From: Devosia sp.
GTDB lineage: Bacteria; Pseudomonadota; Alphaproteobacteria; Rhizobiales; Devosiaceae
Assembly: GCA_025352765.1 (NCBI GenBank)
Contig: JANXSI010000619.1
Location: 1 to 6,234 of the forward strand
DNA length: 6,234 bases
Direction: 5' to 3'
Both the position numbers and the translations under genes were made by a program. The notes under the pieces are model-generated. The model did no database searches and was not told the DNA's origin. It worked only from the letters and a program-made list of their open reading frames with translations. Shown in pieces: positions 1 through 5,749 of this stretch. The first letter of the stretch is position 1. The number at the start of each line of letters is the position of its first letter.

Positions 1-732
1 TTTGATCTTGCCGTCAATCCCGTAGAAGGGAACCAACTGGATCAGTCCCCGGCGATCGGCATCATTTTTGGTTGCGTCGTACTCGCTGTTGTCACAGGTA
101 ACGACCTCGCGTCCGCCTATCATCGGAACCTTCATTCCGTCGATCTTGTCGATCGTGGGGTAGTTTGCCGAAAGCCATTCGAGTTGCTCTTTTAGCAGCC
201 GATATTCGTCGATCTCGACCTGCGGAAAACCGGCTTCGTCCGGTTCTCCGACGAAGTCCTGATCAGCGGTAAGTTGCTGCTGAGTTGAGCTGTCGCTCTC
301 GCGCGATTGGTTGGGCGCTATGAGCTGGTCAAACGCCAGTATGGGCCTTTCGTGGCGGCCGGTTGCGGGATCGATTTTTTCCGGATCAAAATCTACAGGC
401 AGGATGTAGACCTCAGAGACCGCGACGTCGGTGGCAAGATTATTGTAGATCTGCTGGATCGTAGTTTTAGCTTCCTCGGTCAGGGTTGTTCCCTGCCGAT
501 CGATAGTCCGTACTGACGGCAGAAGTGAAAGCGTTCGTATGTTCTGATAGATCGCAGAGAACGCCGTTTCGACCTTGTCGACGAGCATCTGGGTCTGGCC
601 AGACGACAGTGAAACGTAGTCTGCAGACGCTGTTTTGTACTGCGTCTGCCAGTACCCTAGAGCAGCGGTACCTGCGCCGCACCCCAAGATCGCGACTGAT
701 GCATATGCCAGCCAGAGTCGTTTCGCAAACAT
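1..732 (-). CDS. Membrane sensor protein with Cache-like periplasmic domain, N-terminal part (runs off window edge)
   Basis: I translated this by hand from the ATG at 732; the frame is open for 244 codons to the left edge, so the C-terminus is missing. Residues 5-28 form one hydrophobic segment (signal anchor), followed by a long extracytoplasmic region. Two parts resemble the paired alpha/beta folds of double-Cache sensors: VSEVYILPVDFDPEKIDP at about 105-122 and DADRRGLIQLVPFYGIDGK at about 224-242. Cache domains bind small ligands outside the cell and pass the signal through a second membrane helix to a cytoplasmic output domain. That output domain (chemoreceptor, GGDEF/EAL or histidine kinase) lies outside the window, so the output is unknown. 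A GGGGGA purine run upstream of the ATG serves as ribosome site. The gene starts 69 bp after the stop of the chemoreceptor on the same strand, which suggests co-transcription. The coding frame is sure; the Cache call rests on remembered family pattern. Confidence 0.8.
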   Translation of the reverse strand, partial: MFAKRLWLAYASVAILGCGAGTAALGYWQTQYKTASADYVSLSSGQTQMLVDKVETAFSAIYQNIRTLSLLPSVRTIDRQGTTLTEEAKTTIQQIYNNLATDVAVSEVYILPVDFDPEKIDPATGRHERPILAFDQLIAPNQSRESDSSTQQQLTADQDFVGEPDEAGFPQVEIDEYRLLKEQLEWLSANYPTIDKIDGMKVPMIGGREVVTCDNSEYDATKNDADRRGLIQLVPFYGIDGKIK

Positions 733-733
733 T

Positions 734-751
734 CCCAATCCCCCGCTTGGG
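734..751 (-). promoter_or_regulatory. Small hairpin that would place the Shine-Dalgarno of the downstream sensor gene in its loop
   Basis: On the minus strand CCCAA (751-747) can pair with TTGGG (738-734), leaving GCGGGGGA in the loop. That loop is the only good ribosome-binding run for the ATG at 732. A 5-bp stem is weak, so a role in tuning translation is only a possibility. Confidence 0.2.
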
Positions 752-777
752 TTGACGTCATTTTATGTACTTTGATT

Positions 778-794
778 TCGTGGCGTCGCCACGA
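778..794 (-). other. Intergenic hairpin between the chemoreceptor and the sensor gene
   Basis: TCGTGGC (778-784) and GCCACGA (788-794) form a perfect 7-bp stem with a 3-nt loop, 7 bp after the chemoreceptor stop codon. No T-tract follows on the minus strand, so it does not look like a standard intrinsic terminator. It could be a processing or stability element in a two-gene transcript. Confidence 0.4.
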
Positions 795-801
795 GCGTTG
801 G

Positions 802-2895
802 CTAGAACTCCTTCCAGTCCTCTTTGACGGCGGTGTTGCCGCGCGAGAGGTAGGACCTTGCAGCGCTAGTGACCTTCTCCTGTAGCGCCTTGATGCCTTT
901 GGCTGTCGCCTTGGCCGGCGTCGGAAGGCTCGTCTCGCGCGCGGCGCTGCGGCCCTCGCCCTTCACCACAAACTGATCAACGATTCGGTCGAGGTCGTTT
1001 GCCTGGTTCTCTGTCTGCTCGATGGCCGCATTGGTCTCTTCCACCAGCGCCGCATTATGCTGGGTCATCTCGTCCATCTGCCGAACCGCCGTAGAGACCT
1101 GAGAGATAGCAGAAGCCTGCTCCTGGCTGGCTGCCGAGATCTCCTGGATCAGTGCCGCGCTTTCCTTGACGCTGCCGACCATAGCGATCAGCTTCTGTGT
1201 CGCGTCGGCAACCAGCTTGCTGCCCGCCATCACTTCGCTCGCGGACTGCTCGATCAGCACCTTGACCTCGCTCGAGGCCTGCGCCGCGCTCTGGGCAAGC
1301 CGCCGCACCTCGACCGCCACCACCGCAAATCCCTTACCTGCATCACCGGCCCGCGCGGCTTCCACCGAAGCGTTGAGCGCCAGGAGATTTGTCTGGAAGG
1401 CGATGTCGTCGATCATGCCGATGATGTTGGAGATCTTGGACGAGGAGGCGCTGATGCGCTCCATCGCCTCATTGGACTTTTCCATGACCTCGCCGGTCTG
1501 CTCGGCGGTTGCCGATACGCCGCGGGACTTGATCGAAGCATCGTCGGCACGCTTGGCGTTCTCAATGACCGTGTTGGAGAGCTGCTCGATTGCGGCCGTC
1601 GTCTCCTCGATCGCCGCTGCCTGCTTGGTGGTGCGCTCCGCAAGGTCATTGGCACCCGACAGGATCTCGCCGGTCGCGGTCTTCAGCGCCGACGAGGTCG
1701 TGCGCAGCTGGGCAACGACCCCGCTGAGATTTTCGCCCACAGCGTTGGTGTCATCCTTCAGCCGCTTGAGTGCGCCCTGGTAGTTGCCAGTCATTCGATG
1801 AGTAAGGTCCGCTTTGGCTAAGGCAGATAGGGCTTCTGCGGTCTCGCCAATGCTGCGGTCGATCGTTTCCATGAGGTTGTTGACGCTCTTGGACAGCGCG
1901 ACAAGCTCTGGATAGGGCAGGTCCGTCGTTACGCGCAGGGTGAAATCGCCGACCAGCGCGCCGTCGACGGCATGAGCAATTTCGCGATTGAGTTCGGCCG
2001 CCGCATTTGCGTGCTTGAGCGTTATGTCGGCAGCAGCTTCGGCCTCGGAAGCGAGACGAGCGCGGGCCCTGAGGGCCTCCCTAAAGACTTCAAAAACGTC
2101 GACCAGTTGGCCAAGCTCTTTAAGGGGCTGCTTTCGGTTGACCGCGACCTCCAGGTCTCCCTCAGAAAGCGACCTGAAGCCCTCTGTCAGACGCACCAGG
2201 GGCTTGGCTGCGTATTTTCCGCCGAAGAACACCATAGCCGCGGCAAGCAGTGTAAGCAGACCAAAGCCGCCGTAAGTCACCACATCCGAAAGTGCCGCAT
2301 TGCCGAGTGCAGCGTCATGCTCGCCAATATCGGCCGTCTGGATCGCGTCCTCAACCGCGGTCATTTCACCTTCAAGTTTGGAGAACACGGCCTGGAAGGA
2401 AGGAAGGTCGGCTTTCGCGCCAGCGAGGTCCCCCTGCGCGACTTTCTTTACCAAACCCTCCGCCGCCGAGATGTAGTCTTGCAGAGGTTGCTTGACCCCA
2501 TCGAGGGATTGGCGAACAGCAGGCTCTAGGTCCAGCTTGTCCTGACTAGCGATGGCATCGCGAAACAGCCCGCCATACTCGCCGACTTCTTTGAGCGCGT
2601 CCTGAGCCATCGCCTTGTCGTCGCTAGCACCGGCAAAAAGGCCGTGAAAGACGACCCCTCGGAGGGTGTCATGATACATGTCTGCGATGAGCTGATAGCG
2701 CATCGACGCCATCATAGTTTCGGACTTGCTTCCGCTGTGTTTGAACCCACTGGCCACGTAAAGGCTTGCGAACGATACCAGTCCGCTAATGGTCAAAAGA
2801 GCAACGCAAACGCCGAGAATATAGGTCCGGAATTTACGCCCCCGGACGGCTTCTACAGACCCTGACGAAATGCCCTTCGTCTCTGCTGCGCTCAT
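802..2895 (-). CDS. Methyl-accepting chemotaxis protein (transmembrane chemoreceptor)
   Basis: This 697-residue receptor senses a ligand outside the inner membrane and controls the CheA/CheW kinase complex that steers flagella or a related output. In order it shows TM1 at about 24-48, a helical periplasmic domain at about 49-205, TM2 at about 206-228, and HAMP at about 229-282 with a second HAMP-like stretch at about 300-352. The methyl-accepting signalling domain runs from about 405 to 640. The hairpin tip at about 494-533 has the hallmark core IAFQTNLLALNASVEAARAG and then GKGFAVVAVEVRRLA. Likely methylation helices carry AAAIEETTAA (426-435) and AALVEETNAA (615-624). The last five residues, DWKEF, match the tethering pentapeptide (x-aromatic-x-x-aromatic, like NWETF) that docks the CheR methyltransferase or CheB. 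The start is set by GGAGGG 5 nt upstream of the ATG. The ligand cannot be told from sequence. The periplasmic part looks helical (four-helix-bundle type) rather than Cache, unlike its downstream neighbour. Confidence 0.96.
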   Translation of the reverse strand: MSAAETKGISSGSVEAVRGRKFRTYILGVCVALLTISGLVSFASLYVASGFKHSGSKSETMMASMRYQLIADMYHDTLRGVVFHGLFAGASDDKAMAQDALKEVGEYGGLFRDAIASQDKLDLEPAVRQSLDGVKQPLQDYISAAEGLVKKVAQGDLAGAKADLPSFQAVFSKLEGEMTAVEDAIQTADIGEHDAALGNAALSDVVTYGGFGLLTLLAAAMVFFGGKYAAKPLVRLTEGFRSLSEGDLEVAVNRKQPLKELGQLVDVFEVFREALRARARLASEAEAAADITLKHANAAAELNREIAHAVDGALVGDFTLRVTTDLPYPELVALSKSVNNLMETIDRSIGETAEALSALAKADLTHRMTGNYQGALKRLKDDTNAVGENLSGVVAQLRTTSSALKTATGEILSGANDLAERTTKQAAAIEETTAAIEQLSNTVIENAKRADDASIKSRGVSATAEQTGEVMEKSNEAMERISASSSKISNIIGMIDDIAFQTNLLALNASVEAARAGDAGKGFAVVAVEVRRLAQSAAQASSEVKVLIEQSASEVMAGSKLVADATQKLIAMVGSVKESAALIQEISAASQEQASAISQVSTAVRQMDEMTQHNAALVEETNAAIEQTENQANDLDRIVDQFVVKGEGRSAARETSLPTPAKATAKGIKALQEKVTSAARSYLSRGNTAVKEDWKEF

Positions 2896-2900
2896 GACGA

Positions 2901-2906
2901 CCCTCC
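2901..2906 (-). promoter_or_regulatory. Shine-Dalgarno site of the chemoreceptor gene
   Basis: GGAGGG on the minus strand lies 5 nt upstream of the ATG at 2895. It fixes this start, and no competing upstream in-frame start has a comparable site. The AT-rich stretch at about 2931-2957 upstream is the likely promoter area, but no -35/-10 pair is convincing. Confidence 0.8.
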
Positions 2907-2999
2907 AAATGTCGCATACTGTGACTGGAGAGTATTAATTCGGGTAAGGTAAATAATCCGACAATTGCCTGTTCAACTTGGTCTTCGGCTGCCGAACCG

Positions 3000-3482
3000 T
3001 TGGTCATCAATCACTTTCCAAAGGGACTGCACGTCCTACGGCTCAAGGCCGAGCGGCGGTTCGATGCCGTCACGCTCACGGGCTACGGTCGCCGTGCGGT
3101 TTGTTCGGACGCTGCGGATTTGCCTGTCACCTTCGCGGGCGGCGGCGCGACGATGTCGGTTCCGGGCAGCCGTCCTGGGAAGTTCGGTCTCGAAGCTGGC
3201 CTCTCCGCCGCCGTGGAGCTTGCGCACAACGTCCACGCCTTCGCGGCTTACGACTTCACCCTGCGCGGCGAGACCAGAAGCCACGCTGCCAAGGTGGGCC
3301 TCAAGGTCAGCTGGGCAGCGATTGAGCATCTGAGGAAGGTGCCCAGCGCTAGCCCACGACCACCCGCCAAGCACTACCCCGCTTGGCAAGTAAGCGCGCG
3401 AGGCGTGGCGGCCCTGCACTTGTTTCGACCGGGGGGCGGAAACAATGGGAATGGTGCTGAGTCGCCACGACAAAAAAGGTGA
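3000..3482 (+). pseudogene. Remnant of an autotransporter outer-membrane beta-barrel domain (C-terminal end)
   Basis: The frame is open from about 2925 to the stop at 3480-3482, with only a TTG as possible start at 3000 and no clear ribosome site. The stretch FDAVTLTGYGRRAV, then VTFAGGGATMSVPGSRPGKF, GLEAGLSAAVELAHNVHAF, and AAYDFTLRGETRSHAAKVGL-KVSW (about 3060-3314) has the alternating polar/aromatic strands, the late arginine-bearing hairpin and the final aromatic residue typical of autotransporter barrel ends. In intact members translation stops right after that last strand. Here it runs on for 56 unrelated residues, and the passenger and most of the barrel are absent upstream. I read this as a relic in which the barrel's own stop has been lost. 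It could instead be called as a short hypothetical protein by a gene finder. The family call is from pattern memory. Confidence 0.55.
3366..3387. other. Hairpin within the decayed autotransporter tail
   Basis: GCCAAGC (3366-3372) and GCTTGGC (3381-3387) are perfect 7-bp arms around an 8-nt loop, about 50 bp after the end of the barrel remnant. This is where a terminator of the original gene would have been, but no T-tract follows on either strand. Confidence 0.3.
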
Positions 3483-3648
3483 GCCTGACGCTCGAAGTTT
3501 ACGACCTGTCTCGGACACTAATACGTCCTACGAGCGTCATTTTTACGGATACCACTTAGAGCCGAAGGTAGGTCGCTTTTTGGCGTGTTGTTCGTCTCAC
3601 GGCGCAGTTGGCGCGACGCCGACCCGCCGACCCGCGATCGACAAGTAA
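3445..3648 (+). CDS. Doubtful small ORF, 67 residues, no recognised family
   Basis: An ATG at 3445 follows a purine run (GGGGGCGGA) that could act as ribosome site. The frame reaches TAA at 3646-3648, just before a strong hairpin. The product shows no membrane segment, signal peptide or known motif, and its codon use is less GC-biased at third positions than the surrounding real genes. It overlaps the end of the autotransporter relic frame. It may well be a chance ORF in a gene-poor stretch. Confidence 0.2.
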   Translation: MGMVLSRHDKKGEPDARSLRPVSDTNTSYERHFYGYHLEPKVGRFLACCSSHGAVGATPTRRPAIDK

Positions 3649-3650
3649 CA

Positions 3651-3716
3651 GCGGGCAGGACGTCATTGGCGGCGACGATCCTGCCCGCCGGAGCTGACTG
3701 AACTGCTCTGTTCAGT
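3651..3716. repeat. Two tandem hairpins upstream of the SOS-type promoter
   Basis: The first hairpin has perfect 10-bp arms GCGGGCAGGA (3651-3660) and TCCTGCCCGC (3679-3688). Inside them CGTC (3661-3664) and GACG extend the stem past a one-base bulge. The second has 7-bp arms ACTGAAC (3697-3703) and GTTCAGT (3710-3716) around a 6-nt loop. Neither is followed by a T-tract. They could be a dispersed intergenic palindrome, a transcription boundary or part of a small RNA. Only copies elsewhere in the genome would tell. Confidence 0.5.
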
Positions 3717-3717
3717 G

Positions 3718-3768
3718 CTACGCGGGCCGGGTGAACTCCGGATCATCAGGCTTAGGCTTCGGTACCAT
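3718..3768 (-). pseudogene. Possible truncated stub of a small protein, divergent from the LexA-controlled gene
   Basis: On the minus strand an ATG at 3768 opens a 16-codon frame, MVPKPKPDDPEFTRPA, then TAG. The opening KPKPDDPE resembles the N-terminus of a small protein I recall from alphaproteobacteria, in which DDPEQSKRF usually follows. Here the similarity ends after DDPE and a stop comes seven codons later, with the tandem hairpins just beyond. No good Shine-Dalgarno is visible. Either it is a stub cut by a rearrangement, or a chance match in a short frame. Confidence 0.25.
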
Positions 3769-3789
3769 CACGCACAGAGGGCGGGTCTC

Positions 3790-3819
3790 TTGTTCTCTTT
3801 ATGTTCACGGTGCTATGAC
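3790..3819 (+). promoter_or_regulatory. Candidate promoter of the SOS-type cluster
   Basis: TTGTTC (3790-3795) and TATGAC (3814-3819) are 18 bp apart and could be the -35 and -10 elements. Transcription would then begin near 3826, leaving a short leader with AGGGGG before the ATG at 3845. The LexA box covers the -35 and spacer, the usual layout for repression. The match to consensus is only partial. Confidence 0.4.
3792..3806 (+). promoter_or_regulatory. LexA operator (SOS box), alphaproteobacterial type
   Basis: GTTCTCTTTATGTTC is a perfect GTTC-N7-GTTC direct repeat (GAAC-N7-GAAC on the other strand) with an AT-rich spacer. This is the established LexA-binding motif of alphaproteobacteria, distinct from the CTG-N10-CAG box of E. 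coli. It overlaps the candidate promoter and lies 38 bp upstream of the first gene of a cluster that includes an SRAP gene, a family independently tied to the SOS response. I saw no second copy of this exact motif in the window. Confidence 0.75.
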
Positions 3820-3844
3820 TCGCGCCCTTCGTCAGGGGGCCGCC

Positions 3845-4015
3845 ATGTCCATCGCCATCCAAACCTCCAAGGCAAATCGACTGCGCGCCGCCATAGAGGC
3901 CGACCCGAGCGCTGATCCGCTGAATGTTGCCGCGTCGCTAGGCCTTGAGAAGGCTGAGGCGAAGGCGGCCTTGAGACGTAAACTGGCGCGCCGGATCAAG
4001 ACGACAGCGAAGTGA
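3845..4015 (+). CDS. Small basic HTH-like protein, first gene behind the LexA box
   Basis: This 56-residue product is not a family I can name. Residues 10-20 form a helix (ANRLRAAIEAD), and a DPLNVAASLGL stretch (24-34) followed by EKAEAKAALRRKLARR (35-50) has the spacing of a helix-turn-helix with a basic C-terminal helix. DNA binding is therefore possible but inferred. The frame is open upstream to an ATG at 3731, but that start lies upstream of the LexA box and promoter. ATG 3845, preceded by AGGGGG at a 5-nt spacing, is preferred, with ATG 3815 as a lesser option. The stop is 1 nt before the GTG of the next gene, so the two are probably translationally coupled. Expression is expected to rise on DNA damage if the LexA box works. 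Confidence 0.65.
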   Translation: MSIAIQTSKANRLRAAIEADPSADPLNVAASLGLEKAEAKAALRRKLARRIKTTAK

Positions 4016-4016
4016 C

Positions 4017-4535
4017 GTGGTCGCCGTTCTCTATCAGGCCCTCGAGGATGACTGGCTCGTCACCCTTCGCTGCGACCGCCGCCGCGAGGCGCTCAAGTCC
4101 AAGCCGCCCTGCACGCTGGTGCCGCAGATTCTGCATATACCCAGTCTGATCGCCACCTTCGGTCCAGACCTGCCGGTCGAGGAGCTGTCGAACCGCCTGC
4201 GATGCCCCAAATGCGGCTCGAGGCGGGTGACGATCGACGTCGCTCGGTCGGTAGCTCCGAGGCGTCGCCGCGCGATGCTGCCTGCCCGTTCGAGCGAGGT
4301 GACGCTCGGCACGTCAGGCGAGCCGTGGATCGTCTTCGAATGCCCGAGATGCGCCCGGAGTGGCGAATACCGCAGGGCTGGGCTGCTGGAGGAGTTCGGC
4401 AGCGATATTCGCCTGCCCAGCCTGCTGCTGCCGTTCGCGGCATCAAAGGGGTGCGCATTTGCCCGCGACAGCGTCGCACGGCCGGACCTGACGCGGCCGC
4501 CCGAGTGCAAGATTAGGTACGTCGTCACAGGCTAG
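4017..4535 (+). CDS. Zinc-ribbon protein of unknown function
   Basis: This 172-residue protein begins with GTG one base after the preceding stop, a coupled arrangement; no strong Shine-Dalgarno is visible, which fits reliance on coupling. Two CxxC knuckles, CPKCG at 63-67 and CPRC at 109-112, are separated by an Arg-rich linker (82-85) and would bind one zinc as a split ribbon. Two more cysteines (19 and 32) might form a further pair. Between C32 and C63 lies IPSLIATFGPDLPVEELSNR, and after the second knuckle comes a similar LLEEFGSDIRLPSLLLPFA (about 123-141). This repeated layout recalls small cysteine-rich proteins common in rhizobia and their phages. A nucleic-acid or protein-binding role is inference. 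The antisense frame across the same bases has no such motifs and is treated as a shadow. Confidence 0.75.
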   Translation: MVAVLYQALEDDWLVTLRCDRRREALKSKPPCTLVPQILHIPSLIATFGPDLPVEELSNRLRCPKCGSRRVTIDVARSVAPRRRRAMLPARSSEVTLGTSGEPWIVFECPRCARSGEYRRAGLLEEFGSDIRLPSLLLPFAASKGCAFARDSVARPDLTRPPECKIRYVVTG

Positions 4536-4565
4536 CGGAAGCTTGCCTCCGCCCAAGCGCGCGGG

Positions 4566-4865
4566 TTGAATTTGTGTCCAGCGGGGACAACCATTCTTGC
4601 GCTTGTTGAAGGCGGCACGGCCGACGCGCTACATTTCGTCTGGCGTTTGGGAGCGTGGACAGTGAAAATAGAAGTCGTTGTAGACGGCGAGGTCGTCAGC
4701 ACGGAGTTCTTCGTCCAGAACGCGGGCGCGCCAGCGGACATGAATCCCGGCAAATTGGCGGCGCTGAGGACCGCCCTTGCTGAGCGACGGCTCCGTCTGA
4801 GCCAAGCAATGCGGGCCAGCTTCAATGTCTTCGATAACGCTGGAAACAAGATCACTCGCCACTGA
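4566..4865 (+). CDS. Unrecognised small protein, 67-99 residues
   Basis: Third codon positions are strongly GC-rich in this frame, which supports real coding. The centre, VKIEVVVDGEVVSTEFFVQN, reads as a beta-hairpin. It is followed by a charged helix at about 62-83 (GKLAALRTALAERRLRLSQAM). There is no membrane segment or signal peptide, and I recognise no family. The start is uncertain. TTG at 4566 gives 99 residues but has a poor ribosome site; GTG at 4662 gives 67 residues and has GGGAG at 4649-4653 with an 8-nt spacer. The frame is the same as that of the zinc-ribbon gene, and a single TAG (4533-4535) lies between them. It sits 30 bp after that gene and 68 bp before the SRAP start, on the same strand. 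Confidence 0.6.
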   Translation: MNLCPAGTTILALVEGGTADALHFVWRLGAWTVKIEVVVDGEVVSTEFFVQNAGAPADMNPGKLAALRTALAERRLRLSQAMRASFNVFDNAGNKITRH

Positions 4866-4921
4866 CTTCAGACCACGCCAACGTCAGCGCCTTGGCGATG
4901 GAAATCGGGCCGTCGCGCGAC

Positions 4922-4927
4922 TAGGCT
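4922..4927 (+). promoter_or_regulatory. Possible -10 element for leaderless SRAP transcription
   Basis: TAGGCT ends 6 nt before the ATG at 4934, the distance expected if transcription begins at or next to the start codon. No Shine-Dalgarno precedes this ATG, and a -35 element is not evident (TTGGCG at 4892-4897 is too far). No GTTC-N7-GTTC box lies in the 68-bp gap, so SOS control of SRAP would have to come from the upstream promoter. Confidence 0.3.
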
Positions 4928-4933
4928 AACCGC

Positions 4934-5651
4934 ATGTGCAACCTCTACTCCGTCACCACCAACCGCGAAGCGATCCGCCGCTTGTCGCAGGCAATGAGCG
5001 ACAGCATCGGCAACATGCCGGAGCTGCCGGGCATCTACCCCGACTATCTAGCCCCGATTGTGCGGCTGGACGCAGCCGGTCAGCGCGAGGTCGTAATGGC
5101 CCGCTGGGGTCTGCCTTCGCTAAAGGACGAGCCCATAGAAGCCCAATCGCGGGACGACCAACGTCCGGCACCCGTGGTACGCCGACTGGAAGGGATATCT
5201 TGGCGTCGAGCACCGCTGCATCGTGCCGCTGACCCGTTTCTCGGAGCCCTGCAAGCTCGAGGATGGCAGCAGCGGCAACGCGTGGTTCGCCCTTAGCAAA
5301 GATGAACCGCTGACGTTCTTCGCCGGGCTATTCACCGAGTGGACCGGCACGCGTCGCAAGGACGAGGGGCCGATGACGCACCTGACTTTCGCCTTCTTCA
5401 CGACGGAGCCGAACGACGTTGTGGGTGCGGTCCACCCGAAGGCAATGCCGGTGATCCTGACGGCTGACTCAGAGCGAGAGTCATGGCTGACGGCACCGTG
5501 GAGCGAGGCCAAGAAGCTCCAACGTCCAATGGCCGACGGCGAACTCGAAATCGTGCATCGCACTGCGCTCAAGTACCTGCCCGGCGTCGACGGCATACCG
5601 AGCGGCGACCCGCTGAGGATTACTGGATCGGCACAGGCGTCGTTCCTGTAA
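4934..5651 (+). pseudogene. SOS response-associated peptidase (SRAP, YedK/HMCES family), split by a +1 frameshift
   Basis: SRAP proteins form a thiazolidine crosslink through Cys2 to abasic sites in single-stranded DNA and so shield the lesion. The first frame runs from MCNLYSV to MARWGLPSLKDEPI (residues 1-68) and then degenerates, stopping at 5294-5296. The homologous continuation is one base ahead, from about 5139: KPNRGTTNVRHPWYADWKGY, then GVEHRCIVPLTRFSEP, to TAA at 5649-5651. Skipping one base near 5138 restores about 238 residues, the normal family length. With that correction all active-site residues are present: Cys2, Asn76 (TTNVR), Glu104 (FSEP) and His167 (VHPKAMPVIL), matching Cys2, Asn75, Glu105 and His160 of E. 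coli YedK. The damage is a single indel, so it may be a recent mutation or a sequencing error. The second-frame part alone lacks the essential Cys2 and cannot replace the whole. Confidence 0.85.
5463..5651 (+). repeat. First copy of the SRAP C-terminal direct repeat
   Basis: This stretch, the last part of the SRAP gene, recurs at 5962-6146. My hand alignment gives roughly 80-85% identity over the first 158 bases. The longest shared runs are around CGGCGTCGACGGCATACC and AGAGTCATGG-like segments. The offset is 499 bases before and 495 after a 4-nt deletion in the second copy. Confidence 0.85.
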
Positions 5652-5749
5652 CTGTCTACCCCGAGGCATCCTGCTTCATCCGCTTGAAACCTGGCGACCT
5701 TGACGTCTATTCCAACCCCAGCCGAACGCCCGTATGCTTAGAGGAAAGC

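Noticed and set aside
307..755. Short frames at 307-516 (+), 525-755 (+) and 467-682 (-)
   Set aside because: They overlap the continuous 244-codon minus-strand sensor frame, which has a membrane anchor and a Cache-like pattern.
753..760. TGACGTCA palindrome upstream of the sensor gene
   Set aside because: An 8-bp palindrome alone is common by chance, and I know of no matching regulator in this context.
1057..2865. Several long plus-strand open frames (for example 1057-1821, 1166-1783, 1972-2529) opposite the chemoreceptor
   Set aside because: They are antisense shadows of a GC-rich coding gene; the minus-strand product has an unmistakable receptor domain order.
2921..2966. Promoter of the chemoreceptor gene in the AT-rich stretch
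   Set aside because: TTGTCG on the minus strand lacks a -10 match at a suitable distance, and no sigma54 pattern is present; not strong enough to call.
3036..3518. 160-codon minus-strand frame opposite the autotransporter relic
   Set aside because: Arg/Ala/Gly-rich composition without motif; the plus strand carries the barrel pattern.
3698..3715. GAAC-N6-GTTC inverted pair as a second LexA site
   Set aside because: Alphaproteobacterial LexA boxes are direct repeats with N7; the spacing and orientation here do not fit, and the hairpin explains it.
4034..4528. Minus-strand and alternative-frame ORFs across the zinc-ribbon gene
   Set aside because: No motifs; the plus frame has two CxxC knuckles and is coupled to the upstream gene.
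4532..4855. 107-codon minus-strand ORF opposite the small unrecognised protein
   Set aside because: The plus frame has the stronger GC bias at third positions; the minus product is Ser/Ala/Thr-rich and shadow-like.
5700..5738. TTGACG (5700-5705) and TATGCT (5733-5738) as promoter of the small membrane gene
   Set aside because: The 27-bp spacing is too long for a sigma70-type promoter.
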